This document shows, piece after piece, positions 11,317-22,900 of a DNA stretch of 64,000 bases. Source of the stretch: Lantana camara. Lineage: Eukaryota > Streptophyta > Magnoliopsida > Lamiales > Verbenaceae. Each line of letters opens with the position of its first letter. Positions within the stretch are counted from its first letter, which is position 1. The translations under genes and the position numbers were made by a program. Location of the stretch: NCBI GenBank assembly GCA_037501455.1, contig CM074863.1, forward strand, positions 56,835,501 through 56,899,500, written 5' to 3'. A model generated the notes under the pieces. The model was not told the origin of the DNA, did not search any database, and was given only the letters and a program-made list of their open reading frames with translations.

Positions 11317-14300
11317 TGTAAGATCCCGTTCGTTCGACTTATAAGGGACGCCTCATTTCAACCTTTTTATGTGTTTAATTAGGTGATTTTGTATTTTGCT
11401 CGGCCCTATTTGAACTCTTTAAGAGTTTAGGGTCCTTTTTGTAATTTTCTCTTTCTAGGGGTTTTTCGATCATTTATCGTTCGAACGAGATTTTGACCAT
11501 TTTGACCCCTTCAATGCGTTCGGGGCATTGAAACGAGTTCGTAGACTCTGAGTTTGCCCAATTCTGACGTCGTTAACCCCTTCTTCCAACCGTTTTCGTG
11601 TATGAGGACCCAAGATTTATACCCGGATTCTCGCTTTTCGTGCCAAAGGCAGCAGACCCAGCTCTCTCTCTCTTCTCCCGTGATTCAGTCACTATTCACA
11701 GACACTTAAGGTGTGTTTTCACACACTACTCAAACTCGCTCGTTTCTCGACGGAATTCACGATCCAATAGTCCATTTCGGAAAGTTCTACGACGCAGTCA
11801 CAACCGTATGAAGATCTCGACCAACCGACGGGCGGAGGAGGCCCGTTTCAGCGATTTTCAATCACGGTAGAAAAGGGGGCGGACCACCGCCACTTCGCCG
11901 CCCCTCGCGGCGGTTTCCGGTGGGATTCCGGCGACACGCGCCCCAGACCCATGATGAAGAAGTCCCGGCGCAGCCTTGGACGTTGGCGGTGCGGCCATCC
12001 GGGCCGCAGTTGAGCCCCACGCGCCGCCTGAAGCTCGCGGCTTTGGCACGCGGCACTGTAGCGGCGGCGATTTCGCCGCTCCGGTGGTCTTTTTCGACGA
12101 AGGTTAGGGTTTTCCAAGGTTTTTGACTATCCCGAGTTCATTTCCGGCATCGATTTCACCCAATTTTGCCCGTAGGTGGTGGTTCCGGCGATGGGAGTGG
12201 TGGCAGAAACTTCGGTGGCCAACGGGGCCATTTTCTGGCCATCTTTTGGCCTCGGGTTCTTCACGAAAGTTGTTCGGAACGACGAGAACTAGTGGCCTTT
12301 GATCACACGACTCCAGATTCGGCCAATTGCGGCGGATAGCGGCGGCACAGCGGCGGTTCAACGGCGGCACCACCTCCGGGGATTTTTCCGGCGGGAAAGC
12401 TTAGGGCTTTTGTAAAGCTCGTCACGGGTAAGCCGATACCACTTTCAGATCTCATTTCGGTTCACCGGTTTGGAAGTAATTGAAGTTTGAAGATTTTAGG
12501 GTTTTCGTATTCTTGGATTTGAAATTGGAGACATTGGCTTGGAATTTGCAGAAATTGGTTGAGGAATTGGAACGAGCACGAGGAGTACTTGCACGGATGA
12601 TTTTTCGGGGCACGCTCCGCCGGCGGCCGAGCGGCGGCCTGCCACTGTTCTGGCGGCTCCGTTGGCGGCGATCCGGTGGGCTTCGGACAGAATGTCCGTC
12701 TCGTGATGGTGAGTCTGTTGCCCTTTCCATTCGTTAATCGGACACTCGGTTTATTTTCTGTGAATTTATTTGTATAATTGTGAATTTTTAATTATTTGCT
12801 CTAATTGTGATTTTAACGCGATATACTTGATTTGCCGATCGAATTGTACTTCAATGTATATGAAATGATTGTATGAAATAGAACTTGATGTATTTGAACG
12901 TCTTGATTTGCAATTTAATCCTGGTTTGTTGAATTTGTTAATTGTTTAATTTAAGAGGGGGTGTTTGTGTAATTTCTGGAAAAGTATGAATTGTTTAATT
13001 TGAATAGGTAAACCTTAGTAATTAAATCTAATATATAATACATGAATTTAATATGTAAAATATGAATTGTATGAATTGAGTAGGGTTAGAATTTGATTTG
13101 TAACCTCGTGAAATTTATATGAATTAGGAAGCATACTATTATGATTTATTTGATTTACTAATATGTGTCATTTGGTATGATAGGTGCTACGTGAATTTGC
13201 ATGAAATGAATTAAGTAAACTTCGTTAATTAAATTTGTTATACAATCCATGAATTCTTTATGTGATAAATGAATAATATGATTTGATTAAATTATGTAAT
13301 GTTTCTTCTGCAAATAATTACTAGGCATTTGATCCCTGCTTGTGTGATTGCATTTGTCGTGCGTCTCTATGGGGTTGTTTAAGTCTGAGTCTGAGTCGTG
13401 TGTTGTGTTTTGTGTGTCCAGTTGGTACTGGTGCACCCGGGGTGGTGACTTGTGGTCGTGCAGGTTCCGGGGTGAACCATCTGTTGTGTCTTCGGCTGTG
13501 TTTGGTTCCAGGTGAGGTTAGGATATAGTTATACCCTATTGCAATGTGCTCGTTTTCGAATGTGTGCGATTTATAAGCCTTGTATATACGTAGATATGTG
13601 TGAAATATGTACTGTGATGGTTTTGTTATAAGTTTGAAAGTATGAAACGCTATGTATGAGCCTATGTATGCTTGATTTCGATTTGTTACGCTTTTGAAGT
13701 CGGTCTGTGTGATATGTACGTACGATATGATAAGTACGATATGCATGAGATATGTCTGTTCATCTGTCTGTCTGTCTGTTGCGGGTTAAGCTTCCGATTT
13801 TCGTGATCAGTGTAAGTGTGATTTTTGCGTTATGCCTGGGGCCCCGACGATAGGATCAACCCGGAACCCACCATGAGGAAGGTAGGGGATGGAGTCCTTG
13901 GGTGTGAGTGTCATGAAACTCATACCCTGACATATTAGTGTGCATGGTTAGGGTATGTACAGCCCTTCCATCATCCGGTGAAAGGTATGTGTGTTTGCCT
14001 TATGTTTTATGATTTGCATTTTGGTTTTGAGTTGTGTCTGTCAGTCTCAAGTTCGTGAAACGGGGGTAGATTCCTAAATTAAGATTAAATTTGGTGTACT
14101 TTCAATCTAATAAAATATGCTCCGGTATGTGTGCTAAGTCCGCATGAACGTGTGCTAGTCTGCATGTGTTTGAACTTCTGTTTTGAGTTATGTATTACTT
14201 ATGTTTTGTTTGTTCTGTTTCGGATAAGTCACCCTATATATATATTATCACGGGAAACTGTTTTGGCGTGCAAAAACTAACCCCGGGTTCAGGAACGTTA

Positions 14301-14983
14301 CTTTTATTACATGCTGTACTCTATATATATGTAGGTGTGTGTGGGTAGCCCCTCGCTCAGTCTTTGGACTGACCCCTCCCCGTTTATGTTTTTAGTTTAC
14401 AGGTTTCGGTTTGGGTTCGCATTGGAGTTCGTGCTAGGCGGCGGTGTGTCGTGTCTTTTGAGTCTGTGTCTGCACGTTTCAGTTTGTTAAGTATTTTGTT
14501 CTGATTTATAATTCGTAAATTCTGTATAAGATATGTTCTGTGTAGGTTTGGATTTATGAATTGAATGTTTGGAATTTCAGGACAGGTTAGGACATGTGCT
14601 TGGATTAGTTGAACCCGTCTTGATTGTATGATTATTCGGGACAGGTTTCTAGGGCCAGTTGAACCCGTTTTATTGTGTAATTGTTCGGGACAGGATATGA
14701 CAGGTTTGATGGATTAGTTGAACCCGTGTAGTTGATTTTATACTTATAATGCGCGGTATGTTTAAAGTATGAAAGGTTTTTGGAAAGTTGGCTTTTCGCG
14801 TTGCTTCCGCTGTCATGTTTCGCATCTTTTCATTCGAGCAGGGTTAGGTACCGCCTCGCTAGTGGGTGCGTTCTTCGTTTGTCACCCGTTCGCTATGACT
14901 TGGTGCGTGTGCGGACTCTCCATTTCGTACACGTGTTGGGTCATAGTGCGGGGGTGTGATGCCCCACCGCTTGGGGTGTTACA
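11317..14983 (+). repeat. LARD1 LTR-4
   Basis: 3667 bp. It shares variants with LTR-5 that LTR-2 and LTR-3 lack (for example GGGCGGAGGAGGCCCG near 11830 and GAAGAAGTCCCGG near 11956), so LTR-4 and LTR-5 are closest relatives. Conserved hairpin at 14357-14372. Confidence 0.92.
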
Positions 14984-15669
14984 TCTTAAGTGGTATCAGA
15001 GCTACCAGGTTCAGAACCGGTGCTCTGGAGTCGTATTGTGTCAGTCTAGGTCGTACGGCATAGGAATATGTGCACATTGCATCCGTTTGGCCTGTAATTT
15101 TGCTTCCTCAGTTTGAATTGTATTGAGTTATGTGACTAAGTGCGCAATATGATTATGATTGTGCAACATTTTATCAATGTGCCTTTGATTGCTTTTATTG
15201 TTGTGCTGACATGACTTAAGTGCCTCATTTCATTTGCACATCTAACCCTCATGCACCAATTCTAGTGTTTTTATTACAGGGCTGCAATACCAACAATTTA
15301 ACCAGCTTCTATGACATCATTGCAACTTTATAGTCAAGATTTCAAATACCACGGTGAACGGTACACTAAGCATTCATGGCACGACCATCCATGCATTCTT
15401 TATTTGGTTAATTCTTGTTATTATGAGTTATATCTATCAATTGTGATACTTGTTGATTGTTGTAATTTTGATTTTGCTTTTGTGCTTGAGTGAGAGAGAT
15501 TTCATTCTCTCTATTTATGTGCTAGGGGGATGTTGATTCTTCCTACTTGTGTGTTAGAGAGATGCTGGATTCTCTCTTTATTGCGTGACAGAAAGATGCT
15601 GGAGTCTTTCTGAGTTCTGTGCACAAGAGATGCTGGATTATCTTGTACTTAGATATTTGAGGGATGCTG
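14984..15669 (+). mobile_element. LARD1 internal domain 4, left part
   Basis: Primer-binding site at 14991-15002, protease relic at 15348-15410 and hairpin units 1-5 plus the first arm of unit 6. The domain is interrupted at 15669 by Copia-1 inside the loop of hairpin 6 and resumes at 25830. Confidence 0.9.
15665..15669. other. Target-site duplication of Copia-1, left copy
   Basis: TGCTG here against AGCTG at 25830-25834: four of five bases match. Uninterrupted copies 2 and 3 read GGGATGCTGGATTCCC, which places the insertion exactly. One TSD base has changed. Confidence 0.75.
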
Positions 15670-16818
15670 TGTTAGGAATAGTGCCCTAGAAAGCCGATTG
15701 TATATCTGCTTTGTGCTTTTCCTTATTGTAATCACAGACAATCTTTGAATGAACTAACGAATTGAGGCAAACACTTCTTTATATGCTCTTGTTTGGTATG
15801 CGTTTACTTTAGCTGTGCATGTATGAGAACTCCCCTAATCCTGATGACTTTAGGACTCTACCATTTAGGTGAAATGGTTCATGAAACGAGCCCTATATCA
15901 CATGAGTCATGATTAGTAAAATACTCCAAGCCGATGAGTCCTACAGACAGTGGGAGTGTCAACCTGACTCCTCTAAGGCTTGCTTGTGGGATCACGCCCT
16001 TAAGAAGGACCACCTTGTTTCATGGAGGTGCAAAGTGTATAGTTGATACGTGCGTGATACATGAGGGTGCTTACTTTAATAAGTAAGTTCACTGAGGTGC
16101 CCCGTGTGAGAACATTCCTAAATGGGAAAGGAAGTTTCTATTTCAGGAAATGGAAACTTCCAGATTAGGAAATATCTCACGAGTCATTGATGTGATTAAT
16201 TGATCCTTAGACTTGAGGTTCCTTGTCACTTTATGAGTTAACTCTGTAGTCTTAGGTATAAGCTTTAAAGGGTGTCGCCTTAGACAACTGATTCAAGGCT
16301 TATGCTGGGGCTGCACAAGTGATTCATGAAAGTGAATGAGAATCAAGAAAGGACCTACACTTGCATTTGCAAGGTGATCTCTTATTGTGTAAGTCATTCA
16401 TATGCCATATGGAGTCCTTGGCCAAGGCAGTAGATCAAGACATCAAGAAAAGTGTTTCTTGGATTGAGATCAAATGGATATGAAATGCACTTAGCTTTAA
16501 GACCGGATTATTAGGGTTCTGATTATTCCCTTGCCCTAGATCTTGGTTGAGAGATAGTAAGTAGGAGGATTGTATCTCACATGAATCAATGACTTAAAGG
16601 TTCTGTCGAATCCGAACATTCCAATTCAGCTAGGGGTTAAACACCTGTTGCTAGACTATGGTCGTTTAATCTGTGGACTGATTAATTAATTAGTGAATTA
16701 ATTAATTAGGGTCACTGCTAATTGAATTGAGAACCTAGAGGGTCACACACAACAACTTGGTTACATGAGTTGAGGCTTGAAATTGATTAAACGAGTTAAT
16801 CGGGCCAAGAGGGTTCCA

Positions 16819-16886
16819 CACGTGTGAATTCACACGTGTGGCTCACGTGAGTGACACGTGTCACTGTGACACGTGTCACACACGTG
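16819..16886. promoter_or_regulatory. Six G-boxes (CACGTG) in Copia-1 LTR U3
   Basis: CACGTG starts at 16819, 16833, 16844, 16855, 16870 and 16881, giving spacings of 14, 11, 11, 15 and 11 bp. The flanks are themselves palindromic (ACACGTGT, TCACGTGA, GACACGTGTC). G-boxes are known sites for plant bZIP (ABA/stress) and bHLH (light) factors. The cluster is ~350-410 bp upstream of the TATA box, followed by a long TA run. An identical copy is at 25024-25091. Confidence 0.85.
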
Positions 16887-17228
16887 TGTATATATATATA
16901 TATTATATATATTAAATAATTAATTAGTTAATTATTTAATAGACTTTGGTTTAATTTTGAATTAAAAAGAAAGTCTAATTTTGGAGAAAATAATCTAGTT
17001 AATTAATTATGAATTAATTAATTAGATAAAAATAAGTTATTTATTTTATAATAAATAAAGTATAAAATTATCCAAAAATAGTTTGGATATTTTTAAGCTC
17101 TCTTAGAAGTTGACTAGAAATAGAATTCAAAGTCAAAGTTGGAAAATACTTGATGATCAAGTAATAGGAGAGAGAGGAACCAAATCCTAGTCCAATAAGG
17201 ACTAGGTTCGGCCGTCCCTCCCCTTTCC

Positions 17229-17255
17229 TATATATAGGGGAGCTAATGCTCCCCT
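17229..17255 (+). promoter_or_regulatory. Probable Copia-1 TATA box and adjacent hairpin
   Basis: CTATATATAG (17229-17238) in a C-rich context looks like a plant TATA box and would put the transcript start near 17260-17270. It overlaps a perfect 8-bp hairpin, AGGGGAGC-TAAT-GCTCCCCT (17236-17255). The element's sense strand and position in the LTR fit a U3/R boundary. Confidence 0.6.
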
Positions 17256-17626
17256 TTAGAGCTAATTGACAATTCTTGGTTCATGTGTTGAACACCTTCC
17301 TTTCTCCAAGATTAAATTAAAACCCTAGGTTAAGCCTAAACACTAACTAGAGAACTAGCATCCTTACTAGTTAGATTGTGATCAAGTTGGTGGACTTTCT
17401 CTAGAGACTTCAAGTTAGAAGTTTGAAGATTCGAGCTTTACCAAGGAGAGGGGATCAAGCCGCGAGAAGAGCGTTCTTGGGTGGCTTGAAACGCTTCAAG
17501 AAAGAATAAAAGAAAAGTAAGTTTTCTATCTTTACGAATTTGGTTACACGATTGCGAGTTCAAGGTCCTTTTGTTGGGAAAATTTTTTTAAATTCCGCTG
17601 CTTTCTGATTCGTGTTTTCCAACAAG

Positions 17627-17638
17627 TGGTATCAGAGC
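17627..17638 (+). other. Copia-1 primer-binding site (tRNA-Met)
   Basis: TGGTATCAGAGC begins two bases after the LTR end. Confidence 0.93.
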
Positions 17639-19937
17639 CACCTCGTTAATCGTGTTTCTGATTCGTCTCAATTATTCTGAATTTGGTAGAAATTCTTAGG
17701 CTTAGATGCGGATTAGGTATTCTTGAGTTCTTTTAGAAAGCCTGAATTACGAAACTGTAATTTTTCTTGAATTTCTGAAACTGTTTTCTTAAATTGTGTT
17801 TCTTGAAAACCGTTTTGATAGAAATTAATTTAAATCGTATTTTTGAATTTTGGTTTTTGAACTAAAAATACGAAACACGAAATCGCGTTACGAAAACGCG
17901 AGCTTGGCGTGCTAAGGCGTAGCACGCCAGGCCCGCGCTCGCCCGCCCACCTCGCCCAGCAGTCCCGCAACCGTGCGGGACTGTCCGCCGCTGCCGCCCG
18001 CCAGCGCCTAGGCGCGCGCCTAGGCGCGCCCGCCAGCACCTCCCGCAACCGCGCGGGAGCCTCCCGGCTACGACCGCCCACCTCGCCCAGCCGATGCGCG
18101 CGACGCGCGCAAGGATGCGCGCCATGCGCGCGCACGCTGGCAGCTTACGCTGCCGGCTGTGCGCAGCGCTGGCACGCGCGTCCGTGCGAGCGTGCTGCGC
18201 GTCTGCCGGGCTTGGTCTCGGGCGGGCGTGCAGTCCGTTCCGGGCCCCTCGTTTCGCGATCTTGATTTTCGTGTTTAGTCCAATTGAATCCCGGTTTAAT
18301 TTTTCTGAAAAATTTTATTTATTAAATTTAAATTATTTTTGAAATAATTGTTTAAATTGGGATTTTGAAAATTTGAGCGATTTAAATTTTGAAAAATTAC
18401 GATCTTTATTTTCTGAAAATATTGAAAGAATAAAATTATTAATTTTCAGAAATTAATTGGAATTTTATTAGTTTATTGTTTTTCGGGTTTTATTGAAAAG
18501 GCTCTTGAACAAGAATTGCATCTAAGTCGTGTTTTAAGCTATTAGAGCTTAAAGCGAGAATTTTAATTTATTGGTTAAATTTAAAGTCTTGCAAAAGCAT
18601 GTTAGGTGATCATGGGTTTAGATCTATGTATGGTTTTAATTTATGCACATGGATGGTTTAAATTGGGGTTGGAGCCCTATAGTTGCGTTTTTCAATTGAG
18701 GTTGGAGCCTCACTTATGTGCGTACTGTTATGTGATTTATTATGTGGCTTTCCATATTACTGTTTTTGAGGCCGGGGTATGCCCCGTGTAATTGTCTAAG
18801 GCCAATATGAAGATTGAGCCTTATTACTTTATGTCTTTTTCTTTTTATTGTAATTTGAGAGTAGAGATAGGTGGTGAGGTTTTATTTTCATTTTGGAGAC
18901 AATGCACCCATGGAGTAAGATGGACCACATTCAAGTAACAAGGAGGCCATAAGTGAAGACCCCTCAAAATGTTAGGGAGGGGAATCTCAATTGTTAAATG
19001 TAATAGAGATAGGGCTCGTATTTTGTTACCGCTTTCCCTTATGTGATTTGAACTGTTTATGTGGCATGTATGTTAGAACTTGTGATTGTGGAGTGGCTCC
19101 CACATATCACGCATAAGATAGGTAGAACCCATGATCATTACATGTTAGTATCATGCTAGGAACATGTTATCTGTTTATGTGCTTGTTTGAAATGCATTTA
19201 AGTGTACTTGCATTAATCAAGACTAATAAAATTGGATAACATATATGTTGGTGAGGTCGAACCGGACAACTCTCCGGTTGATTCGAAAAATTCCCATTAA
19301 ATATTAAGCTAATTTCGAACAAATAGGTGTTTAATTTGAGATGCAAGTTTTGAATTAAATTCCTAGCATTCCATCAATAGGTTTTAAGTTTAGTAAGTAA
19401 AGCTAGTTATTGTCCGCGAGTCGTGGGATAGCTAGTGGAGCTTATTAGTTCTTAGTTACCTAATTAATCATTTTAAATGATCAATATTTCGTGGTAAATT
19501 TTGGCGAGGGCGATGTCCGCGAGTCGTGGGTCGTTCAAACTAAGTTTTGGTCATGATCTTATGATTGATGGGTCTAGCTTAACGCCTAAGTAAATATGGA
19601 TGTCGCACGAGTCGTGGGTCCATATTGAAAGATAGGTGATGCAAAAACAATTACTAAGAGTTCTAAGGGCGTTAGAATTGGTAAGTTGTACCTACCTAGG
19701 GTTCTTACTTAGAATGTCCGCGAGTCGTGGGTTCGAGGTAAAATGCCTAGGATCTTTGTACCCATTGGGAAACGTGTTCCTCTTAGATCTTTGGGAATTC
19801 TAGATCTTTGAAAAACAGTGGGAGCTACAATAGATTAAAGACCTTATCTTTTGTATATCGTTATAATTCAGCATGCTCACTAGTTCTCTGATTTACCATT
19901 TAGGTCGTAGATTCTGTGATTCTCTACGTGTTTTGAA
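17639..19937 (+). other. Copia-1 untranslated leader
   Basis: 2.3 kb without a credible ORF. A GC-rich patch (about 17880-18260) interrupts AT-rich sequence and includes a 24-nt perfect palindrome at 18004-18027 (core CCTAGGCGCGCGCCTAGG). Arg/Ala-rich ORFs overlap it in several frames, as expected from composition alone. Between 19411 and 19731 the motif TGTCCGCGAGTCGTGGG occurs three times and a variant once. Near 19815, CAGTGGGAGCTAC precedes the ATG by ~120 bp. Confidence 0.8.
19411..19731 (+). repeat. Four dispersed copies of a 17-nt leader motif
   Basis: TGTCCGCGAGTCGTGGG occurs at 19411-19427, 19514-19530 and 19715-19731, with a variant (TGTCGCACGAGTCGTGGG) at 19601-19618. The intervening sequence is not repeated, so this is motif conservation and not a tandem repeat. 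Confidence 0.85.
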
Positions 19938-22900
19938 ATGGCAACCAAAAACCCTCTTGTATCGATCCTCGAGTCAAACAAGTTGACTGGTCCCAACTAT
20001 TCTGATTGGCTGAGGAATCTAAAAATCATTTTAGATTCTGAGAAGAGAACTTATGTTCTCTTCGAAGGAGAGCCTACTCCCGAAGGGGAGGCTCCCACTC
20101 GGGCTGAGCGGGACGCGATTCAGAAGTGGAAGGATGATAATCTCCAAGCCCGTTGCCTTATGTTGGCTAACATGTCTCCGGACTTGCAAAGGCAACATGA
20201 GGCCATGGAATTTGCTTGGGAGATTTACGACCACTTAGAGCAACTTTACCGCCCTCATGAACGTGTTACAAGGTATAACACTTCAAAGGAATTATTCCAC
20301 TTGAGAATGAGGGAAGGTTCAAGTGTCCATGAATATGAACTCAAGTTTCTTGCCCTTACTGAGAAACTTGCTTCCATGGACATGCCGCTGAAAGATGAGC
20401 TTTCAGTGGATTTGTTGCTAGCTTCGCTCCCACCATCATTCAACCCATTTGTCCTTAACTTCAACATGAATCATGCTGGTGCTACTGTAGCTGAGCTGAT
20501 TAGTCAGCTTGTGACTGCTGAAAGCACGATCAAGAAGGACAATAAGGTTTTGATGGTGAATGCTCCATCTTCCTCTTCTGGGCCTTCTAAAGGTAAGGGC
20601 AAGAAAGCCCAAAAGAAGAAGAAGAAACCCCTTAGGCCCACTGGTGGCATTTCGAAGGGGAAGGCCCAAAAGAAGAAGCGTGATCAGAAAGAGGATGTTT
20701 GCTTCCATTGTGGCAAAGCGGGACATTGGAGGAGAAACTGCCCAGAGTACAAGGCTACTCTAAAGAAAGGTATCTTTCTCGTTGAAGTAAATCTTTCTAT
20801 TAATTCTAGTTCTTGGGTACTTGATACCGGTTGTGGGACTCATATCTGTAATGATGTACAGATGCTAAGTGAAGTCCAACAACTCAAAGAAGGAGAATGT
20901 GTCTTGAAGATCGGCGATGGCTCAAACGTTGAAGCTCGAGCTTTAGGCACAATTAGATTAGATTTAGGTAGTTTTGAGTTAGTATTAAACAAAGTCCTTT
21001 ATGTACCGAACATTATTCGTAATATAATTTCAGTTCCAATATTAGATTGTGAAGGTTATGAAACTTATATTAAGAATGGTAAATACTTTATCAAACGGAA
21101 CAACTCTTCCGTTCATATCGGTACTCTAAGTAATGGACTTTACCTAACTCAAAATATCAATATTATGAATATACAACGAGAAACAAAGCGTAAGAGAGAT
21201 GACAAAGTTTCAGCTCCCTTATGGCACGCTAGATTAGGACACATTTCCAAGAACAGAATTACCAAGATAAACACTTTAGGATCATTCTCTGAAAATGATC
21301 TCAAAGAGTTAACTTCTTGCGAATCCTGTCTCAAAGGAAAGATGTCCAAAGTTCCTTTTAAAGGAACTGTGGAACGTGCCACTAAGGTTCTGGATTTGAT
21401 CCATACTGATGTTTGTGGACCGCTTAGTGTAAGCACTAGAAGCAATCATCAGTATTTCATAACCTTTACTGATGACTTTAGTCGGTATGGTTATGTATAC
21501 TTAATGAAGTATAAATCTGAAGCTTTTGAGAAATTCTTAGAATTTCAAAAGGAGGTTGAGAACCAAACTGGTCACAAGATCAAAACACTTCGATCTGATC
21601 GAGGAGGCGAGTATCTTAGTGAAGAATTCCTTAATCATCTCAAAGATAATGGGATTATCTCTCAGTGGACTCCTCCGGGAACTCCTCAACTCAATGGAGT
21701 TTCTGAGAGAAGGAATCGAACCCTACTTGATATGGTTCGTTCCATGATGAGTTTTACTGACTTACCACCTTCTTTCTGGGGTTATGCCCTAGAAAGTGCA
21801 GCAAAGATTTTGAATCTAGTTCCCTCTAAGTCAGTCCCTAAAACGCCCTGTGAAATGTGGCATGGTAAAATCCCTAGTTATTCTTACTTAAGAATTTGGG
21901 GTTGTCCTGCTTACGTGAAGAGGACAGTGGGAGATAAGTTAGAATCTCGTTCTAACTTATGCTACTTTGTAGGTTATCCTAAGGAATCCATAGGATACTA
22001 CTTCTATGATCAATCTGAACAAAAGGTGTTTGTTTCTAGAAATGCCACTTTTCTTGAGGAACCGTTCCTTAAAGAAAAGAAGGGCAAGATCATAGAATTA
22101 GAAGAAGTACAAAATGACCCCACACCACCCACTGAAGAAACGTCCCACTCTGATCAACCACAACCAATCACGAATTTCGATACACATGAAAATCCTCCTC
22201 TAAGGCGTTCTGAACGTACTCCTAGACAGCCAGAGAGATGGTATGGATTCTTCCATGAAATCTCTCAAAAGGATAATGATCCTTTAACATATGAGGAGGC
22301 ACTTTCAGATTCTGACTCTGAACAGTGGATAGAAGCCATGAAATCCGAAATGGATTCCATGAACTCCAACCAAGTTTGGACCTTGGTAGATTTGCCTGAT
22401 GGGGTCAAACCCATAGGTTGCAAATGTATCTTTAAGAGAAAGCTTGGAGTTGATGGAAGCATTGCAGCCTACAAAGCAAGACTGGTTGCAAAAGGATTCA
22501 CTCAAAGACCCGGCGTGGACTTTGACGAAACCTTTTCACCAGTTGCAATGCAAAAGTCCATTCGAATCATGCTTGCCATTGCTGCATATTATGACTATGA
22601 GATATGGCAAATGGATGTGAAAACTGCCTTTCTCAATGGTGACATTGACAAAGACATTTATATGGAGCAACCCATAGGTTTCACATTCAGTGGGAGTGAG
22701 CAAAAGGTTTGCAAACTCCAAAGATCAATCTATGGATTGAAACAGGCTTCTAGGAATTGGAACATTCGATTTGATGAATCGGTCAAAGCGTTTGGCTTCA
22801 TCCAAATTTTGAATGAATCATGTGTGTATAGAAAGGAATTGGAGACCTCAGTGCAATTCTTAGTACTTTATGTTGATGACATCCTTCTTATTGGGAATTC

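Larger units (their letters stand above)
15670..17624 (+). repeat. Copia-1 5' LTR
   Basis: 1955 bp. It carries a G-box cluster (16819-16886), AT-rich tracts, a TATA box (17229-17238), a hairpin just downstream (17236-17255) and a donor-like AAAAGTAAGT near 17516. Ends TTCCAACA, two bases before the PBS. Confidence 0.95.

Noticed and set aside
17830..18342. Several Arg/Ala-rich ORFs on both strands
   Set aside because: GC-rich composition opens all frames at once; no domain or conserved start.
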